From the NCBI GenBank assembly GCA_046732855.1, contig JBKPNX010000131.1, forward strand, positions 1 to 10,381: a stretch of 10,381 bases of DNA. Reading direction: 5' to 3'. Each line of letters opens with the position of its first letter. The stretch's first letter is position 1. Shown one piece after another: positions 7,161-10,381 of this stretch. The notes beneath the pieces are model-generated. The model ran no database searches, had not been told where the DNA came from, and saw only the letters and a program-made list of their open reading frames with translations. This DNA is from JBKPNX01 sp046732855. Lineage in GTDB: Bacteria; Pseudomonadota; Alphaproteobacteria; Geminicoccales; Geminicoccaceae. The translations under genes and the position numbers were made by a program.

Positions 7161-8046
7161 CCGCTCTGCCGACAGTGACCTTTGCGATTTGGTACGCCTT
7201 TCGGGTGCTGGCATGCCATGGCGCATCGCCGTGGCGCACGGCGATATCGCATACCTCGGCGAGCGTTCGCCGGTAATGATTGTTCGAGGCACCATCGTGA
7301 TTCATATGCCCCAGGATCGCGGAATTGTAGACACCAGTATAGCCGGCTCGGTGCAGGCGAAGAAACCAATCGTAATCCATCGCGTAGCGATAGCGGAGGT
7401 CGAACAGCCCGATCCCCTCAAAACAGGTCCGCCGCGCGAGCACCGTCGGATGATTCAAGCTAGGCATGCGGCGGTCGATCCTGTCCGCGTAATTGGAAGT
7501 ACCCCTGTAGATGAAGCGCGCCAACCCATGCTCGTAGAAGATGACATCACCGAACACGAAATCGGCAGCCGTCGTTTCGATGGTGGCCACTGCCGCCCGG
7601 ATCTGCCCGTCGGAGAGCCAGTCGTCCGCGTGAACGAACTGAATATAGGTGCCCCTTGCGAGCGCGACACCCTTGTTCATAGCGTCGCTGATGCCGGCGT
7701 CGCGCTCAGATACGAGAAGATCACACGCTCGGAGGAGGGAACGCGCGACCTCCGGCGTTCCATCGTCGGAATGACCATCCACGATGATGTGCTCGACACG
7801 CTCGACATCCTGAGCGTGGATGCTTTTGATTGTCCGCTCAATGGTCGTCCTCGCGTTCCTGCACACGGTCACGATCGATACAGAAGGACGTTCCAGCCTA
7901 CGGGCACCCGCCCATGCAGCACGAAAATCTGCGTAGTCGTCGATGAGAGGCGCCTCACTGTCCGCAATGGCTCTGGTACTTGGACCAGGAGCGCCAAAAT
8001 TTCTCCTGAGCATCGATTGCCACATGGCGGATAAGGTCATGGACAT
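7087..8046 (-). CDS. Family 2 glycosyltransferase (GT-A fold)
   Basis: About 319 residues. It should transfer a sugar from a nucleotide-sugar donor to a growing, probably lipid-linked, polysaccharide repeat on the cytoplasmic face. Motifs in order, numbered from ATG 8046: VSIVTVCRN (55-63), the donor-binding DGHSDDGT (90-97), SERDAGISDAMNKG (113-126), the metal-binding HADD (139-142, in place of the usual NADD/DxD), NHPTV (198-202) and AMDYDWFLR (222-230), which holds the expected acidic residue near the acceptor site. This set is typical of colanic-acid/succinoglycan-type GT2 enzymes of about 250-330 residues. No membrane span. The start is uncertain: TTG 8055, ATG 8046 or ATG 8040 are possible, with GGGA just upstream of the ATGs. 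Its 3' end overlaps the BY-kinase gene by 74 bp on the opposite strand, and its 5' end abuts or overlaps the hydrolase gene. Confidence 0.92.
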   Translation of the reverse strand: MSMTLSAMWQSMLRRNFGAPGPSTRAIADSEAPLIDDYADFRAAWAGARRLERPSVSIVTVCRNARTTIERTIKSIHAQDVERVEHIIVDGHSDDGTPEVARSLLRACDLLVSERDAGISDAMNKGVALARGTYIQFVHADDWLSDGQIRAAVATIETTAADFVFGDVIFYEHGLARFIYRGTSNYADRIDRRMPSLNHPTVLARRTCFEGIGLFDLRYRYAMDYDWFLRLHRAGYTGVYNSAILGHMNHDGASNNHYRRTLAEVCDIAVRHGDAPWHASTRKAYQIAKVTVGRAVKARAPLLYDMVRQALNQSYHPLG

Positions 8047-10159
8047 CAATCCCAAAATCAGGTCTGCGATCCCGACAGCATGTTCATACTGCTATCTCGA
8101 CCGCGTTGCAAGGTGCCACGATAAATTCTCATTTTGTTGTTGTATATTGCTAATTTGTTCGGTTTATGATGCTACTATTCATTCTGCGTACGCTCAGCGT
8201 TGTACTTCCGTGCAAGTCGGCTCGCCAGCGGCGAGCAACCTGTTCGTCGAGGGCGAACCCATTATCTTTGACGTATCAGCCAACGGCGTACAGAGCGCCG
8301 GTTGGAAGGTTCGTGACTTCAGCGGCGTACCAATCCTCTCGGGCACCATCGCTCTTGCGGACGGACACGCTGTCATTGCGCCTCAGCTGTCGACGTTCGG
8401 CTATTTCGAAATCGTGATTCAGCCCGCTTGCGCCGCCGCCGAGACAATCACCAACTTCGCGCGCCTGCGCCAGCCGCCCTTCGCGAAGCCGAGCGTTTTC
8501 GGAGTGGTCACCCATTTCGAACAGGGCTGGGCGCCGGGCCTCGCGGCCGTGCTCGCGAGAGTCGGGATTAACAATATCCGCGACGAGCATGCGTGGGCCA
8601 GTATCGAAGCTGAGCCTGGCAGGTACAGCTTCCCGGCTCACTACTTGAAGTTCATGCAGGCGCTCGCGGACGCACAAGTCCAGCCGCTGCTGCTCATGTC
8701 GTATGGCAATCCCCTCTACGACAAGGGATTTACGCCTTACACGCCCAAGGCTCAAACTGCCTACGCGAAATACGGGCAGGAGCTGCTCGCCCGCTACGGC
8801 CATCAACTTGCGGCGCTGGAGGTATGGAATGAGATCAACGGCACCTGGTGCACTGGCCCATGCCTTGAGGACCGCGTCGGCGTCTACCTGGGGCTGCTGC
8901 GGGCCGTTTACCGACAGATCAAATCGTTAAGACCCGACACTATAGTCGTCGGCGGCGCCGCTGCCGGCGCCCCGACCCCTTGGTTCGAGAAGATCGCTGC
9001 CCGCGATGGCTTGTCTTCCCTCGATGTCGTCGCGATCCACCCATACCGTTCCGAGCCGGAAGGTATCGAATTCGACGTGCAAGCGCTCCGAGAACTGCTG
9101 CGCGCGTACAGTAGTCAGCGTCACATCCCGATCTGGGTCACCGAGGTCGGTTTCGGCGATGCGACGGAGGAGGGGCGCCGTCAGGCTGCCTCTTTTCTCG
9201 TGCGATCGATGACGCTGCTCCTCTGGTCCGGCGCAGAGCGGATCTATTGGTACCTGCTCGTCGATTCGCCGGGCTTCAGTCTCGGCTTGCTGCGCGAGGC
9301 CCAAAGCCCGCGCGGACCATACGCGCCCAACCCGGTCCTCCCCGCATACGCGACGATCATGCGGTGGATGAACGGAATGACGATGATCAAGCGGGTGCCA
9401 ACGGACCAGCGGACGCACGCCTACCTTGTCAGCACTAACCGCGGGCAGTTTTACGTGGCCTGGTCTGCCGATGGCACCCCGGTACTCGCCGTGAAAACTG
9501 CAGGCGCGACGCAGATCCACGACATAATGGACAATGAGATCCGCTACTCCTCCCGAGCTGACACACTGCACCTGAAACTCTCAGGCGAACCGGTCTTCAT
9601 CAGCGGGTCCGTCGAGAACATCGTGGAGACGCGGCCAGACCAACTTTTGGCCGATAGCGTGGTAGACTTCGCCACAGCTCCGGGCCAGAAGCGGAACGGA
9701 TGGTCCTACGGTTACCGGATCGCGAGCCCACAGTCCGCAGAAGCCGGCTCTGACTTTACCAACGCCGACGTGCTTCAAGATGATTGGTCAATTTACTGGG
9801 GCGCGGAACAACATCCCTACTTAAAGATCGGTCGCGAGATCGCGCAGCCAGCCGTCGCGGGAAGCGACCAGATTTGGTCAATCCGGCGCTGGACAGCTTC
9901 CGACGTCGGCCCAGTTGACTTGAGGGTCTCATTTCGCAAGCAGGAATCGGGTGGTGACGGCGCCGACGCAATGCTGGTCGTAGATGGGAAGACGATCTGG
10001 CAGCATAGGGTGCCGGCACAAGCGGCGCGATACGTGACGCGCGTCATGGCCGAGGTGGGCACGACGATCGACCTGGTCGTAACGCCCGGCCCGGCGCTCG
10101 ACGGAGCATATGACGGGGTCAGCTCTAGCCTGCGCATCACAAGACCAAAGACCGGCTGA
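8039..10159 (+). CDS. Exported GH39/GH5-like glycoside hydrolase (PslG-like) with C-terminal beta domain
   Basis: About 706 residues from ATG 8039, chosen because GGATAAGG precedes it; the frame opens further upstream (ATG 7943, 8024) but there runs antisense through the glycosyltransferase. A hydrophobic segment (about 30-43, FSFCCCILLICSV) and an SAYAQ cleavage site (49-53) form a signal peptide with an unusually long ~28-residue front. Residues ~55-135 look like a small beta domain. A TIM barrel follows (~150-450): LEVWNEING places the probable acid/base at E265, AIHPY is at about 332-336, WVTEVGF places the probable nucleophile at E369, then YWYLLVD. Clan GH-A enzymes share this two-glutamate layout. 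Residues ~560-706 are beta-rich (NGWSYGYRIA, IWSIRRWTASDVG, DAMLVVDGKTIWQ, DLVVTPG), resembling a carbohydrate-associated sandwich domain. It likely cleaves polysaccharide in the periplasm or outside, as PslG does. The next gene begins 19 bp later. Confidence 0.88.
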   Translation: MDINPKIRSAIPTACSYCYLDRVARCHDKFSFCCCILLICSVYDATIHSAYAQRCTSVQVGSPAASNLFVEGEPIIFDVSANGVQSAGWKVRDFSGVPILSGTIALADGHAVIAPQLSTFGYFEIVIQPACAAAETITNFARLRQPPFAKPSVFGVVTHFEQGWAPGLAAVLARVGINNIRDEHAWASIEAEPGRYSFPAHYLKFMQALADAQVQPLLLMSYGNPLYDKGFTPYTPKAQTAYAKYGQELLARYGHQLAALEVWNEINGTWCTGPCLEDRVGVYLGLLRAVYRQIKSLRPDTIVVGGAAAGAPTPWFEKIAARDGLSSLDVVAIHPYRSEPEGIEFDVQALRELLRAYSSQRHIPIWVTEVGFGDATEEGRRQAASFLVRSMTLLLWSGAERIYWYLLVDSPGFSLGLLREAQSPRGPYAPNPVLPAYATIMRWMNGMTMIKRVPTDQRTHAYLVSTNRGQFYVAWSADGTPVLAVKTAGATQIHDIMDNEIRYSSRADTLHLKLSGEPVFISGSVENIVETRPDQLLADSVVDFATAPGQKRNGWSYGYRIASPQSAEAGSDFTNADVLQDDWSIYWGAEQHPYLKIGREIAQPAVAGSDQIWSIRRWTASDVGPVDLRVSFRKQESGGDGADAMLVVDGKTIWQHRVPAQAARYVTRVMAEVGTTIDLVVTPGPALDGAYDGVSSSLRITRPKTG
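8083..8111 (-). promoter_or_regulatory. Candidate promoter for the glycosyltransferase gene
   Basis: On the minus strand TTGCAA (8111-8106) and TATGAA (8088-8083) are 17 bases apart, giving a transcript start near 8076 and a leader of about 30 bases to ATG 8046. Both boxes match the sigma70 consensus moderately. The site lies in the locally AT-rich stretch that, on the other strand, encodes the signal peptide of the hydrolase. Confidence 0.35.
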
Positions 10160-10178
10160 AGAGGCCGAAGGCGCACCC

Positions 10179-10381
10179 TTGTCCGTGACCCTGGCCTCCT
10201 ACGTCCTGCTGCCGCTGGCCGCCGTCCTGCCGTTCCTCCCAATCCGCTGGAGCGTCACGCTCCTGCTGATTGCAGCTTCGATGCCGAACGTCGCCGTGCT
10301 ACTGCTTCCTTTCTTCGGTCTCCAGCCCGGATACCTGTTCAGCGTCATCCTTCTTTTGGCGAGCCTCACATCCTTGACCAG
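10179..10381 (+). CDS. Integral membrane protein, N-terminal part; candidate polysaccharide polymerase/O-antigen ligase
   Basis: Open from TTG 10179 to the window edge (67 codons). GAAGG at 10167-10171 stands seven bases before the TTG, which favours it over the in-frame GTG 10185. The peptide is almost entirely hydrophobic: a span near YVLLPLAAVLPFLP, a short polar turn (IRWS), a span VTLLLIAASMPNVAVLLLPFF, a turn with LQPG, and a third span YLFSVILLLASL. Wzy polymerases and O-antigen-ligase-family proteins begin like this, and such a gene is expected in an exopolysaccharide locus, but the diagnostic periplasmic loops lie beyond the window. A flippase or other membrane protein is possible. 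The 19-bp gap after the hydrolase indicates cotranscription. Confidence 0.65.
   Translation, partial: MSVTLASYVLLPLAAVLPFLPIRWSVTLLLIAASMPNVAVLLLPFFGLQPGYLFSVILLLASLTSLT

Noticed and set aside
7051..8034. 327-codon open frame on the plus strand
   Set aside because: It lies antisense to the glycosyltransferase, which has complete family motifs; the frame itself shows no domain.
8927..9571. 214-codon open frame on the minus strand
   Set aside because: Antisense shadow of the hydrolase gene.
1..10381. CRISPR array, tRNA, rRNA, phage attachment site
   Set aside because: No regularly spaced repeats, tRNA-like cloverleaf or rRNA sequence was recognised on either strand.

Overview
The window looks like an accessory stretch of a GC-rich proteobacterial chromosome, most likely an alphaproteobacterium of the rhizobial/Hyphomicrobiales type. 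This is inferred from codon use, the IS630 and IS1380 family transposase remnants, the style of the XRE regulator remnant and an exopolysaccharide locus. No rRNA, tRNA or housekeeping gene is present to fix the taxonomy.

Left part (1-2004): a zone of gene decay. It opens with the C-terminal end of an IS630-type transposase (1-138), followed by about 1.7 kb with no intact gene. Within it are a possible helical (phasin-like?) gene fragment (about 547-878), an XRE-type helix-turn-helix regulator broken by two single-base shifts (1189-1472, minus strand), and a small signal-peptide gene whose reading frame is split (about 1846-2004).

Middle part (2061-4645): an intact NAD-dependent epimerase/dehydratase (2061-3026) and an intact stand-alone LuxR-type regulator (3315-3986) with a probable PAS-like sensor half and clearly lower third-position GC than its neighbours. 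A heavily decayed IS1380-family transposase fragment (4143-4645, minus strand) follows.

Right part (4711-10381): an exopolysaccharide module. A sigma70-like promoter and a leader with two small hairpins precede a 777-residue Wzc/ExoP-type chain-length determinant fused to a BY-kinase. A family 2 glycosyltransferase is encoded convergently to it, with 74 bp of antiparallel coding overlap. Divergent from the glycosyltransferase is a large exported GH39/GH5-like (PslG-like) glycoside hydrolase, followed after 19 bp by the start of a multi-membrane-span protein cut by the window edge, plausibly the polymerase or O-antigen-ligase type protein of the locus.

Inferred working model: the glycosyltransferase builds a lipid-linked repeat unit, possibly using sugars modified by the epimerase. 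The membrane protein polymerises it, the BY-kinase protein controls chain length and export, and the exported hydrolase trims polymer in or beyond the periplasm. The LuxR-type regulator could control the locus, but nothing in the sequence proves this.
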